From contig CM067506.1 of assembly GCA_034509495.1 (NCBI GenBank), positions 21,300,392 to 21,364,391 on the forward strand: a stretch of 64,000 bases of DNA, written 5' to 3'. How positions within the stretch are numbered: the stretch's first letter is position 1; the number at the start of each line of letters is the position of its first letter. Both the position numbers and the translations under genes were made by a program. The stretch comes from Acestrorhynchus altus. Lineage: Eukaryota; Chordata; Actinopteri; Characiformes; Acestrorhynchidae. Below the pieces are notes generated by a model that was given only the letters and a program-made list of their open reading frames with translations, ran no database searches and had not been told where the DNA came from. Positions 10,431-22,825 of the stretch are shown one piece after another.

Positions 10431-12384
10431 TGCGCAACTGCACCTACACAGGTTGTCTTGCCAATACAATAGGACTCTCTGGATTAGATTAACATAAACC
10501 TATTGGCTCCATGCATAATGTCATGTGTGTGATACAGAGCCACCCATCATTTAACTGGGGAATAGTGGAACTGTGTTCTCTGGAAATCTAGTAGAAGGCC
10601 TTCCCTGGACAGTATAGACAATTACTCCAACAAAAGCAGGTTAAGGCTTTTTAATACCCTTAACTTTGGATGAAACAATGAATAAGCAAGTATCCCCACT
10701 ATCATCTCTTGTCACATTAAGCAGAAAGTTTATTAAGCCATTAGTTATGATATATAAATATATGCTACTATAACTGGGAATGCTGCAGTAGAGAAAACCC
10801 AATCTGACTCTGGGGACCACTGAAAGAAATCAGTCTCAGTCGTCAAATAAGAACATTCATTACTTGAAATGAGCTATGAATTTATGTTTGAAGGATCCAA
10901 GAATTTGCTCTATGCTTCCACTGCATATCAAGTATTTGCTATATTTTTCTTCTGAAAGTAAGAACCTCCATTAAAACCGGTGCCTTGAATTTACATGATT
11001 CAGATGTGTTAAGTAATTGCTCTTGAATAAATTATGAATAAATTATGTAATTACATCAACCCAAAACCAAAAGTTTATTTTTTTTTTTTTGTTTTGTACA
11101 TTTTTTCAGCATAGTCAGTCCAGACTTTTACTGTCAATCCAAGGCTACATGTGATACCATGTAAAAGACAAGCTATTCCACAAGGCTGTTTGAAAATGTT
11201 GGTAGTTTGATTGATAGAATGATTTCTCCTCAGATGTCTGATGAACATCCTCAGTGATTTTCAAAGGTGTTTTTTGCTAGTGAACACACTGCTATCTCTC
11301 ACTCTGATTTTCAGGGTTAACGGCCATGTCAATCTACAGCTAACTCCAAACCCTTTTAATTACTGCTGCTCATTAAAACCAAATCTACGTTCTAGGTTTC
11401 ACAGTGAAGGCAGCAAAATCATTAAAGACTGGACACATTTCTTCTAAGGGATCTACCCTGCAGTTACATCCAATATGACTGGCATGACCAAAAACCAATA
11501 TAACTGAGAGGCACCATAAAAATCCAATACATTTCAGCCTACTGATTTTTCAATGAACACGCCTGCTATGCAACAGCCAGTAAAGGCTACAGTGTGTTCC
11601 AATAGCTTTGAAGCCATGTCTGAGAGCTGAAACAGGAAAATGTGACACCAGAAAGTGTCCTTATGTATAGCATATGCTGATAGAGAAAAAATTCAATTAC
11701 AAATAAATAAATATTATATCACATTTCACAGTGCCATTCAAAGCTGATGTGTTACAAGCTACTTGTTTCTTCAGGTTGTTTGATCATTTCTACTTTAAAC
11801 AGAGAATAGTGTAGATGATGCTAAAACACAGTAGATACCTATTCGATACATTTCACATAAGGAAGAAAAGATTAAGTGGTACATCTTGGTGCATTCATGG
11901 AAAGGGGCATTTTGTTGTATCAGAAAGAAAGACCCGAAACACCGACAGTACTGTTTTGCAATTTGGACCTTTGGCTATATTCCTGTAACTAAAACAATTC
12001 GCTTAGAATGAATGTTAACTTCTAAAACCCGAGATCCACACTTAGCAGGCAGTTTCCTTGGCTTCATAACTTAGGATCAGAGTAACCTACAGACATGATA
12101 CACATATAACTAAATGATGGCATATCTGATTATGTGAGTAATTCAGCTTGGAAAAGACCTAAAATGTATTTGTTTCCAACTGAATTAAAGCCCAGTTTAA
12201 ATGTCAAAGGAGCACATATTCAGAGCATATCTACATGTCCACCTCTACATACTCAGTGATGATGTCACTGACCCAGATATTGGGATACAGAAGAAAGGGG
12301 AGAATGGAGGGGCTGTTTGTTCTCATCTCATACAGTATTCAAATTCCAGAAAAAATGTCAAGAGAAGGGATAATACAGATACAT
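10431..12384. other. no gene seen
   Basis: About 2 kb of AT-rich sequence with a T-run near 11078. I see no exon, RNA gene or family-level repeat. Confidence 0.4.
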
Positions 12385-13320
12385 CAGACTCAGACTCAGC
12401 TTTATTGTCATTCCCACCATGTGACATGATTGAAGAAAATACAGTTACTCAGGCTTGGTGTACAGTGTGAATTAAAAGATGTTAAGCCAGTCCTAAAGAA
12501 GGATATTGAAAATGAGGCCCTCTACCTCTCTCCTGTATGCTGACTGGTTTCCGTGGGTGAAGAGACCAGCCACCATCATCTGCAAATTTCACCACATTAT
12601 TATTCTTGAAGTGAGCTCTACAGTTGTGGGTCATCAATGTGTACAGCAGAAGGATAAGCACAAAGCCTTGGGGGGAGCCAGGGTTCAGGATGATGGTGGA
12701 GGATGTTGTGGCTGTTGAACCTGACTCTCTGTGGCCTGCAGGCCAGGAAATCCAGGACCCAGTTGCACAAAGATGAGGAGGTTCCCAGTGCTGCTAGTTT
12801 GGACACCAGATTCTGTGGGATGATGGTTTTAAACACAGAACTTAAGTCCAAAAACAGCAGCCTCACATAAGAGTTCTTGTTCTCTAGGAGAGTGAGGTTC
12901 AAAGTAGCGATGGCATCAACTGTGGACCAGTTCTGCCAATACGCATACTGGTGAGAGTCCTCAGTCACACTGATGGTCTGCTTCAGGTGCCTCATCCTCC
13001 ACCTCAAAGCACTTCATGATGACAGGGGTGAGTACAATGGCATTGTAATCACTGAGGCATGACACTTAAGATGATTTAGCACAGGCATGATTGTGGAGAT
13101 CTTGAGGCATGCTGGAACTCTGGCCTGGGACAGTGAAGTGTTGTCTGTCAGGACCTAACAAAGTTGAAATGCATAATCCCTCAGAACTGGTGGCACATCC
13201 AGGGAGGGGGGTAGTGTTGAAGGCCTTGAATTGAGCACAGAAGTTGTTCAGGGTGTTGGGGAGTGCTGGGTAATTTGGGCATTGTGCACAACTCCTCTTG
13301 TAGTCTGTTCTTTGCACTCT
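12385..13320 (-). pseudogene. non-LTR retrotransposon reverse transcriptase, CR1/Rex1-like, broken
   Basis: Minus strand. From 13317 downwards: a linker with 'PALPNTLNNFCAQFKA'; then 'SLSQARVPACLKISTIMPV'; then the RT fingers 'RHLKQTISVTEDSHQYAYW'; 'NWSTVDAIATLNLTLLENK'; and the block-A region 'SYVRLLFLDLSSVFKTIIPQ', where intact relatives read FLDFSSAFNTI (catalytic D kept). It continues 'GTSSSLCNWVLDFLACRPQRV' and reaches the region where 'GAPQGCVLSPLL' is expected, now frameshifted. The segment 12385-12430 ('ctcagctttattgtcattcc') is the usual antisense 3' end of such elements. The YADD catalytic block is missing, so a deletion lies near 12620. Confidence 0.82.
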
Positions 13321-13454
13321 TTATTTACATACATAAATAACAAAAATAAAAAAATAACGTTCAGGTTGTTATTGTTGTTTTTGTTTGTTTGTTTGCACAT
13401 ATTATAAATATTGTTGTAAATCTAATAATTACAAATAATTCATCAAAATCCATA
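13321..13454. other. AT-rich spacer
   Basis: Short A/T tracts and 'tttgtttgtttg'; no gene. Confidence 0.4.
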
Positions 13455-13640
13455 AAGGGTAAAGTGTTTTTAGTCCTTATAAATCAAAAGAAATATTTGA
13501 TTAGCCTAGTGTTCCCTGAAAATAACAATATCTGGCATGTGTGACTGTCTCCTATAAATATTTTTCAAATTGTTTTGATTAAAAGTACATAAAACTACAA
13601 GAACATCCTGCAAAACTGGTCTAGAGTTCTGAAGGTTAAG
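13455..13640 (+). repeat. unclassified dispersed repeat R1, copy 1
   Basis: Shares 'agtccttataa', 'ctgaaaataacaat', 'tctggcatgtgt', 'actgtctcc' and 'ctagagttctgaagg' in the same order with 15022-15285, and in reverse with 37475-37635. No coding potential. Confidence 0.65.
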
Positions 13641-13804
13641 GAAAACTGATTGCCTAAACATTACTCAAAGTTAGTCACCTATATCTATATAAGTTTATGC
13701 TCTGCACCACTACAAAGTATACAAATATGTTATTTATGTAGGTCTACTGTGCATCTGAAAGAAACCATGCTAGATTTTACAGCAGGGACAGTGGGAGGGT
13801 CGGT

Positions 13805-14552
13805 TCTAGGGATGTGACAAAGTTTGAAATCGATTTTTAGCAAATTCAAATTCGACGGATGCTGGCATATAAAACAGAACAATTGACATTTGACAAGAAG
13901 AAATACAATAAATACAATTAAATCCAACACCATTTTATACAGCTGGTAGGTTTTTCATTCACGTTGAGTTCTGTTCTTTTAAATACTGCATGTGAATGTT
14001 GTTTATACTTCCGCTTTACATAAATAAATCTTTAAAATGGCCAAATGTGGAAAGAAAATAAGTGTCGTGTGGGAGTTTTTTGAACTGAACTTTGATGACG
14101 ATAGTAAAGCGGTGTGTAAGTTGTGTAAAACAACTATTTCCCATGGTAAAGCTAAAGGTATTCAACGTTGGCACTGTACACTCATTTGCGCTCACGGCAT
14201 GGTCCACAGATATCCCGAGCCGAAGTTGAGTGAAGTGAGTTAGCAGATTTGCAGTCAGATCAATTGACACCAAAAGGCAAGGTTGTTCTAGCCTCAGGTT
14301 CACGTTCAAGACCCGCTGAAATGACACTGGAGGAAGTATTGGTACACCGTGAGTCTGTGACTACCTGTGTCTGATGACCTGTTTAAGCATCATGTATTCA
14401 TGTTGAAAAAATACAAAAATACATGCACAGGCTTATGGGTGTTCTTAGCACCGTGCTTACCAAATCCGCATTCGCATTTGAATTTGATGGATTTGTAGCT
14501 AAAAAATTTGAATCCGACGGATGCAGATTTTCCTCAGCTCCGTCACATCCCG
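13805..14552 (+). mobile_element. hAT element with BED-finger remnant, internally deleted
   Basis: Both outer ends carry the same inverted motif: 'agggatgtgac' at about 13808, and 'gtcacatccc' ending at 14551. Next to each end are 'attcaaattcgacggatgc'-like and 'tttgaatccgacggatgc' blocks. The interior codes for a zinc finger of the BED type (see 14037) but no catalytic hAT transposase domain, so this is a deletion derivative. An 8-bp target duplication is not obvious. Confidence 0.72.
14037..14243 (+). pseudogene. BED zinc finger N-terminus of a hAT transposase
   Basis: Starts M-A-K-C-G-K-K at 14037, followed by 'SVVWEFFELNFDDDSKAVC' and the C-x-x-C pair C-K-L-C, then 'TTISHGKAKG'. This is the first half of a BED finger (VWxxF … AxCxxC), which anchors hAT transposases and ZBED proteins on DNA. 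The second half, normally a HLxxxH pair, is degenerate. After a frameshift near 14236 another frame reads 'SELADLQSDQLTPKGK' and 'PAEMTLEEVLVHRES', like the linker before the catalytic core. A domesticated ZBED gene is unlikely, since the frame is broken and inverted ends flank it. Confidence 0.75.
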
Positions 14553-15021
14553 TCACTTCAGTTCTATTGTATAATAGCTGTTTTGGAGCTGAAAGGGTCA
14601 GCACGTGGTGAACTGAAAAGAGCTCCAACTCTAGCTCTAACTGTGCAAATGAGCAGCTACTTTCCACTGCATTACCCTTATTTTTAAAGTTCCAAATGCA
14701 ATTAAAACAACACATCATTTGGATTTCTCTTTTGGCTGTTTGCAACCATTTTAACCAATTTGAAAGTCAAATCAAACCAGGCTTTAATTTGATGGGACCA
14801 TGTTGGCTAGCATTACTGCAGGTTACACTGTACATATACCACTGACGTTTCTGAATATGGTGCAGCAGATGTAAACAGTTTTTTTGCTTGTTTGTTTTAA
14901 AGATTATAGATGACATTTGCATTCACTGCCATGAAACTGCAAAAGTAAAACACATGAGTTTTTGCTAGTTTGTTATTTAGCAGATAGATAGAAACTGGAT
15001 GATCAATTTCTAAGAGGAATT
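14553..15021. other. no gene seen
   Basis: No recognised element in this stretch between the hAT element and repeat R1 copy 2. Confidence 0.4.
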
Positions 15022-15285
15022 CTGTTTCCTTAGTCCTTATAAGCAAAAAAAAAACAAAAAACACCAAACATAGTCAAATTCATACAAATATTTAAATTAT
15101 GTTTAATTTTTACATCTTTAATGAAGACCAATTTGAATAGCCTAGGATCTCCTGAAAATAACAATGTCTGGCATGTGTAACTGTCTCCACTAAATACTTA
15201 TAAAAACGTTGGTGAATAAAACTACATCAAACTAAGAACACATCCCACAAATTGGCCTAGAGTTCTAAAGGCTAATGTATTGTGT
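15022..15285 (+). repeat. unclassified dispersed repeat R1, copy 2
   Basis: Same ordered blocks as copy 1 ('gatctcctgaaaataacaat', 'tctggcatgtgtaactgtctcc', 'cctagagttctaaaggc'), with an extra A-rich insertion near 15047. Confidence 0.65.
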
Positions 15286-18028
15286 TTGCAGACTGGCTAT
15301 TTGGGTGCTGTAATTGAAAGGGAAATAAGTTTTCTTCAGCTCTGTTTAGACTTGGTTTTCCCTTTCTTTCTTCATTATTTTTCTTTCATTTTTTTTAATC
15401 TCTCATTAATTTAACTGAGCCACTGTAATGGAACTGTGCACCACTGTGTTGTTTTTGTTTTGTTTTGTTTTGTTTTTAAATGAAGCATTTAAATCAAATT
15501 CACATTTTTGTCCTGAATCAAATGCCTCCCAGCTATCTTATAACAATAGCCATGGTTATGACCATTAGTTTAACACAATTAGTTTAATACAGGCGACAGT
15601 GAATTCCAGTGAGACAGTGAGCTTCTGGATGCTTTAAATTATTAATGCTTTATGTATTACTGATTCAATGAACCCCTTCTTCCATAGTCACTCACTGGGC
15701 TAGCCTGTCTATACCCTGAATAATGTTGAGAGACTTTACTGCAGTAATAGTTGCATCTTTTCAAACTGCCAATTATGTATCATTATTGCATGAGTGAAAG
15801 AACTTACAGGAACCTTTTTCATAACAATAATTATACTCATTCAATGATCAACAACTGTGCAAAAAGAAAGATTAGGGTCTTCATGGTGAATTCTAAAATC
15901 AACCACAGGAACTACTTATTTTAAAATATCAGTATCAGTAGGACTGGGTTAAATTAGTTTCTGCTTTAACTTTTCGGCCTCTGGGTCAAATTTACGGGTT
16001 GTTTAAAAAAGTTTGACGTGGCTGGGAAACTCCCTGAATTATCTAAACGAAAACAGAACAGAGCTTATAAATTCTGTTAATTCTTGAATAAAGATATTAT
16101 TGACAGATTTGTTATGGGAATAAAATTACAAATGTTTTATTGTTCATTGTTTTTATTGTTTTCAATTGTCTATGAACAGACCTCACTTACTTACATGGTC
16201 TGATTTTGTTAGTTAGCTGTTTTGTAGTAAAATCCTGTGGAACATTACAGAATCCTGTAATAAACAAGAGGTTTGACAGGTATGGTAACCAGGTAAGGTG
16301 TGAAAGTTCACTTTGAAATGAAAAGAAAAATGAATTATATGCTTTTTCCAAACTGTATGTATCAGTCAATTGTTATTTATGACAACACTAGCAAAGAGTC
16401 TACCCATTTATGCTCTAGCAGTGTATATATGCAACTTTTTGACAGTGATTGCACTGACCCCATTTGCACCTGGTCACTTTATGTGGCTAGTATCTGTATT
16501 GATGTTTTTTAACCACACTTGGTAGTCAAAGGCCCTCTGGTTAGCCAGCCTGAAATCTGACTGCTATGCAAATCAGCTTGTTATGCAGCAACCAGTTGTT
16601 TATCCATTCAGCCTCTTCCTGTGCTGTGCTGAAGATGGCTGCTACATCAAAATTTACATTTTTGTACCCTTCTTAAAACTTAAAAGAAGATAACTGCTTC
16701 GACAGTCTATGTTGACAAGAAAACAACTGCATGTACTATATGAGGGGTTTTTGGTTGGCGAATGCATCCTGGAAATATGGATATGTTTACACTGCTATGT
16801 GGCATCAAGTGCATCTAAACCCATGTATACATAGTATACAGTAGGGCAGTGAAATGTGTGCTTCGAGCCACCACAAAAAGGTACACTTTAATGCACTTTA
16901 ATTCAAATGTTTTTAAACATGCTGAGATATAGAAAACTGTAACAGAAAGTGAAAGAAGCATCTGTATTAAGGCAGTAGAGTATTATTACAAGATACGACT
17001 TGAGTTACACTGTGTTACACAGCTCTTTTAAGTGTTTTCCTTATGTAGTGCAGTTTCTAGTGTGCTGAGCCAAGTAGGATTTTGAAGCTGTTCTTTTAAA
17101 AATGCTACATAATACTGCTATAAAAATTAAAAGTTGAACAGAAACTGGGGCATGGACAGTGAACAGTAGAGAGAGAGAAAGCAGTAGCAGGTACATGTCC
17201 TATCAAAACGCCCCAGCTAGGAAGCTGCTAAAGTGAACTACAGGTTAAAAAAGACAAACAAAAAGCCTACTGCAGGAGGAGTTTTATTAAGGGCTCTAAT
17301 ATCGATAGAGGAAGCACATCCATACAGTTCCTCTTCAGGGCAAGCAGATATAGCACACTAAAATTCTTCTCATGCTCACTTCACAGGACCTTTTTGTAGA
17401 CGTTTTGAGGGTGTAGCCTATTGTACTGAGGACCAGCTCAGTATGAATTATTTAGGCCCCTGAAGGCAAAACTAAAAATGAAATCTGGAGTAAACATTAA
17501 TAAGTTATGATGTTATTGTCCACATGGCACTAAGCATCACTGCTCACAATCTGTGTCTGGCTACTTTCTGCTGGTGACTGAGATTTCCAGCAACATAATA
17601 ACATTAGTAGGTAATGAGAATTGGTCTGTATGTAATTAAGATTATTTATGCACTGTGTGAATTCAATGATGCTTATGCACAATATGCAAATTGCATTTTT
17701 GGATAGATCAGGTTCTTGGGACATTTTTTTCTGTCCAATAAATGTTCTCCCCCGGCAAATGAATGCAACCAGAATGACTCAACTAATGCTTCAGTCTGGA
17801 CACCTTCAATATGAGTTTTTTTAATTTCTACTCATTGTAAGGTCCTCGGGATCATTTCAATCCAGTATTCAAATCAGTGCGGACTCAAGTGTTTATGACT
17901 GTCAACAGCAATTTCCATTTCTGTCATCAGTCAGATTGAGAAAATATAATAATGATTTATTTGTTCTCTCTGTGAAAGTGAAAGTGCTTTAATTAGTTAC
18001 GTAAGTGATGCCATAGCAGAGCCACCTT
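15286..18028. other. no gene seen
   Basis: Nearly 3 kb without a supported exon or familiar repeat. A (GTTTT)n-like patch lies near 15453. Ordinary intergenic or intronic DNA as far as I can tell. Confidence 0.4.
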
Positions 18029-18170
18029 TGGGTCCATAAAGAACCATGTTTGTCATAGAGTGTATATACACCTAAAATAATAAAAACCTTTACAACAATT
18101 AATAGCTTTGAACCTTTAAAATGGAATGTTTAAAATCCAAACTCAGTTACAATAGTTCTTCTATGGCAAG
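18029..18170. mobile_element. possible fragment of the 'ggttctatatagaacc' MITE
   Basis: 'gggtccataaagaaccatgtt' and 'tatacacctaaaat' match the family's interior and outer end, but the copy is short and decayed. Confidence 0.3.
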
Positions 18171-19599
18171 GGGGACATCTGCCTATTGGTGGTCTTAGAG
18201 ACCTTTGTCATTGTTGTTCAAATAGTGCTGTTGCATTGTGTTGTTTGTTTTTCATACAGAAATTTCTTTGAAGGAAAATATCACTAATAATTTTTGCACA
18301 CCTGTGTAAATTTTGCAATGACATACATCATTTAGTTTAAAAGCTCCTTATGAAGGAATGAGTCCTGCACTTTTACTGGGCAAACCTGCACTGGCTGTTG
18401 ATGTTGAAAGCTGTTTTTTTCTTCAGCATGAGAAATAATTCATCATCTGATTTTTATAGAAACAAGCCAGTCTTAAAGGGCTCTGCAGGCTATGCTATGT
18501 GTTCTCTTACTGAGATGCCATTCATTCAGTAGATTGAAAATTAAAACAGGAGTCGCTGTCTTAACATAAAATATTCCATTATAACTGTGCACCTCCTCAG
18601 CACCAATTGCGTAGAATTCCATTACGTTATTTCACAAGGCAAGGTAATGTACAGTCATCTAAAAGTTGAAACTGCCCAAAAGTGCCAATAGTGCACTGCC
18701 TTTTATTTCATCTGAACCTATTCAGTTTAAAAAAAACCAAAATATGTTGAACTTCCACGTCAGAAAGGGTGACTCTGCATTTTCAGCGAAACAGCTCAGA
18801 GACAGAGTAAGTGAACACATAAAAACAACTTTTCTCTGCCAGCTGGCTTTCACTGAAAGCAGTTGCTGCTTTGTATCAAGTCTACCACCTTGGTTTAGAG
18901 GGAGTCTTGCCTTCATTCTGGAAATTAAATTGGAAAACACACTGAACTGTTTAACTTAACCAGTCTAAGACATTCTAGTTTTAGGCCCTGAAATATTTTA
19001 TTGTTACACAGTTTAGTTAAATCTGTGATTTAGTTGAATCTACCCACAGAAATGAGGTAGATAAAACCCAATGTTAAATTAAACCTATCAGGATCCATGA
19101 CATTCTGATAGATGAAGAACTTACTTGAGGATCCTTGTCCCACGAGGCAACTCTGCCTTGCACATTTTGTTTCCACGCTCCCCAAACACTTAAAAGCACT
19201 TTCAGGGTTGAAGGGAGATGTGTAAAGCAGTACATCCACTAAAATGCGCAGGGAAGGGTGCCTCTAGGACCAGGGTTGAGAAACTCAGCAGACAGGCTAA
19301 CAGGCTGTGTTTTCATATAAAGAAAAATGTAAACTGTATAAATATTAAAATGTTATTTATCATGATCATTATTTCATCCATTGAAATGTGGATCCCACTT
19401 AACATAAAGAGCAAACAAGTCAGAATTAAGAAAAAGAAAATGATTATTACTCCTCATCTTCACTTTCCATCAGCAGTATATACACTGCATCATGTGATCC
19501 ATCTGATTCTGTTGATGTTCTGCAGGTTAGCTCCAACTCAAAAAATTGTTAAAGGTATGAATGAAATTGCACTGGTTAAATTTTAAACTATATCATGCA
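18171..19599. other. no gene seen
   Basis: Short open frames only; none shows splice sites or a familiar protein. Confidence 0.4.
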
Positions 19600-20960
19600 G
19601 ACAGAAAGCTTCTTAGAAGAACGATACAGCAGTTCAACTCCAAAAGAAAGAATCTAGGAGGGCTTAACACAGATAGCCTAAAACCAAGACTTACATTCAC
19701 AAAGAATCTTCTTTGAAGATAGGCTGCATGCTAATAATACAATAATATGCCAAGCAAGACAATCTTTCTTCTCCACCAAATACAGAATACTCTTCACAGT
19801 GGATGACAAGATAGACAAAGATGACAAAATCATGGCCCCTGAATTAGCTTCAACTTCAAATACAGTGAGTCATCTCAAATCGTCCACCTGCACTCTCAGC
19901 ACATTATCAGGTTTTTCAAGAACGTCTTCTACTCAATATCAACGGAGATATTTCAGATAGTAAATACCTCTCTGAGTTTTCCCAAACACATTGAAAACTG
20001 CAGTTGTGAAGCCTCTCTTGAAAAAGAAAAATCTAGCTACAACCCTTTTAAATAACTACAGATCCAGTTCAAATCTACCTTTCACTGGAGAAAATTGTCA
20101 TCAAAAAATTTACAACAAATTGTAAAATAACTGTCTCAACAAATTTTGGTCAGGATTCAGACCTAAACATAACACTGAGACAGCGCTAATCAAAGTTATC
20201 AATGCCATTAGTTTAAATGCAGACGCTGGAAAACTGTCTGTTCTAGTACTGCTAGATCTCAGTGCTGCATTTGATACTGTTTACCATTGATAGACTTGAG
20301 AACTCGGTTGGACTCTCAGAAATTCTCCTAGAATGGTCCAGTTCACACCTGCATGTTTCTGAATCTGTTCCATTGACCTGTGCTGTCCCCCAGGGCTCAC
20401 GTCTTAGGCCATTATATATGTCTCCTTTTGATGAAGTCCTACAGGACTATTGGATGTCCTACCACAGCTATGTAGATGATTAAGATCTACTTAACTCTCC
20501 ATCCAAATAACTATGGTCCCTTCAACTGTCTGTATACACGCTTTGAGCACATGACTGATTGGATGGGTCAGAAGATAAAATGCAGGTTAATTTTTTTGGT
20601 AACAGACATAAGAGGCACAATTTTTTGCTCCATATGTAAATCCAATATTCCTAAAATCAGCTTCAGAATTCAGCTGCCAAGGTATTCACTAGGAGTAAAA
20701 GGGAACATATCACTCTCATTCATAATCTCATCCCTACACTGGATACCAGTCTGTTCAGAATAGATTTTTAGGTACTATTACTGGTCTAAAAATATCTCAA
20801 TGGCTTAGGACCAGCATATCTATCTGATATGATGCAGCTATATTAGCCGAGCAGAAGTCTCAGGTCATAGGCAGAGCCAGTTAGTCCTGACTAAGGTAAA
20901 GACTAGGAGGAGCAGTGTTTAGCTACTATGCTGCAGTTAAATGGAATCAGCTGACAGAGA
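19600..20960 (+). pseudogene. L2-clade LINE ORF2, linker to C-terminus, broken
   Basis: Plus-strand pieces in order: 'FPNTLKTAVVKPLLKKK' (near 19985), 'LNNYRSSSNLPF', 'SGFRPKHNTETALIKVINAI' (near 20155), 'LSVLVLLDLSAAFDTVYH' (near 20237, RT block A with its catalytic D), a 'CAVPQGSRLRP' block (near 20380), then the C-terminal part with 'SLHWIPV' (near 20740) and 'KWNQLTESKN' (near 20940). These are hallmark strings of fish L2 LINEs. Stops and frameshifts are frequent. The L2 sequence stops near 20960, gives way to a different LINE, and resumes at 21236. Confidence 0.85.
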
Positions 20961-21235
20961 GCAAAAATCCTCTTCAGTGTTGTGCCTCAACAGTTACTGG
21001 CCCATTGCACTCACCCCTGTTATCATGAAGTGCTTTGAGAGGTTGGTGATGAGGCACCTGAAGCAGATCATCAATGTGACAGAGGACTCTCACCTGTATG
21101 CCTACAGGCTGAACCGGTCCACAGCTGACATCATCACTGCAGTGACCCAAAAGGCCCTTACTCTCTTAGAGAGCAAGGACTATTATGTGAAGCTGCTGTT
21201 TTTGGACTTCAGCTCTGCTTTTAGTACCATCCCTT
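20961..21235 (+). pseudogene. CR1/Rex1-like LINE RT fragment inside the L2 element
   Basis: Reads 'SSVLCLNSYWPIALTPVIMK', 'CFERLVMRHLKQI', 'DSHLYAYRLNRSTADIITAV', 'TLLESKDYYVKLLFLDFSSAF', then 'STIP'. This is the same RT segment as in the minus-strand LINE at 12385-13320, and it keeps the block-A D of FLDFSSAF. It ends abruptly at 'accatccc', after which L2 sequence resumes. It lacks a LINE 3' end. Confidence 0.85.
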
Positions 21236-21535
21236 GGACACTTTTAAATCCAGTCTGAAAACTTTCCTCTTTGATTAGGCTTTCAGCTCAATTTAAACAC
21301 TATGAATTCTATCCTCTCACAGCAATTCTCTCATTCTCTTATGTTTATTTTTATTTCTTCTTAAAATTTTGTATTTTTGTATTATGGTTTATTTTATTAT
21401 ATTTTATTTCTTAATTATTTTTAAATGCCTTTTTTGCTTTTATTGATTCAATGTTATTTTATCTCTGTTTATGTAAAGCACATTGAATTTGCCACTATGT
21501 ATTTAAAGTGCTGTACAAATAAACTTGTCTGTATT
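21236..21535 (+). mobile_element. L2 LINE 3' end
   Basis: Starts with the last L2 codons ('DTFKSSLKTFLFD'-like, with the variant 'HFxSSLKTFLFD') and runs through an AT-rich 3' leader to 'taaagtgctgtacaaataaact', the conserved L2 3' end. It continues the element interrupted at 20960. Confidence 0.8.
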
Positions 21536-21652
21536 CAAACTAGAATTGGTACTAAATGTGATACCAAACCACTAGGTTGATACACTACATAATGGATGTT
21601 AGTATCATGCAAGCAGGTAGTCAGACAATAGAGCACCACTAATTAAGGTTTC
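21536..21652. other. short spacer
   Basis: Nothing recognised. Confidence 0.4.
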
Positions 21653-22017
21653 TTACACACTTACAAATGAGGGCTCTTCATGAACACTCAAGGAAACCCT
21701 TTCTGTGAATAAAGGGTTCTTTACATAGTGAAAGGGTTCTTCAGCTTGATAACAAATGCACTGTAAAGGGCTCTATATAGAATCATTTTGAAAAGGGTCC
21801 TATATGGCAACAAAAATGTTTCTACTATTAAGTTTGACATCATAACATTTGTAGAACCCATTTTGGTGTCTTTTCAAAAAGTTTCTAAATAGAACCCTCT
21901 ACAGCACATTCTCCATCAGTCCATATAACCTTAACAAGATACACAGAACCCTTTATTCATGCAAACCATTTTCTTTACTGAAGAACCTCTGAAGAACCCT
22001 CATTTTTAACTGTGTAT
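21653..22017. mobile_element. MITE of the 'ggttctatatagaacc' family, near full length
   Basis: About 365 bases with inverted outer ends: 'tacacttacaaatgagggctcttc' on the left and 'gaagaaccctcatttttaactgtgta' on the right, given here in parts. Internal palindromic words such as 'ctctatatagaatca' and 'ttctaaatagaaccc' make it largely self-complementary. It is the best copy from which to define the family. Confidence 0.8.
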
Positions 22018-22825
22018 TTTAACAATGCTATGTAAATAGCAATAGAACTGGTAGATATCTGCCATTCTAGGTTTACCTAAAAGGTTAACCTTATAGATAT
22101 TTATTTTGTGAAAACTTCATAGCCATGGGACATAAAATCGCCTAATTGCCCTAACTGAAGGATCACCCCGTAAAGTTTGAATTGCTATATACTATATACA
22201 TGTGCTTTCATACTATCTACCTAAGCCTCACTCCTGCCTCATCACACTCTCAACTTCATCACTTTAAGATGATGCTGAACAACAGAGACACACACACACA
22301 CACACACACACACCCCTTCCACTCAAAGGTCATTCCTGCTGAAGAGGTGAGAGTAACACCTTCTTATTCAAAATAACATCTCCCAGTTTGTCTATAAATG
22401 TGACCTCGCTCAGAGTATTGATGATATTAGAAAAAGGAGAACATGTGCACTGTGCTCTGGACACATTTGGTTTATATCCAATCAGAGACACATAATAAAA
22501 CTCGAAGACAGACACACTGAGATTGTTTCTTCCCTGTAATGCTTTTAAATTGGTCTTGTTACCTATGGCAACATAACTGTTCTATTTGGAGAACAATAAG
22601 GACAGCTACAACTGACTGGGCAGCTCAGTGCTATTACTTAAACCATCAACCGAGTTTCATTTTTTTAGTGAAATTGCTAACCTCTTAAATTCCCCACCTG
22701 ACTATATGCTGTGCTTATATCCCCCAATCATGTGGGAATCAACGCAAGTTATTTTTCCAAAATAGGAGATGAGATATAGCCCTGAATAGTCTGACTAGTT
22801 TAACACAAAAAGGCGAGGCAAACCT
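22018..22825. other. no gene seen; (CA)n at 22288-22313
   Basis: A short (CA)n run is the only feature. No exon supported. Confidence 0.45.

Noticed and set aside
18666..18959. Overlapping frames on both strands
   Set aside because: No conserved motif and no exon borders.
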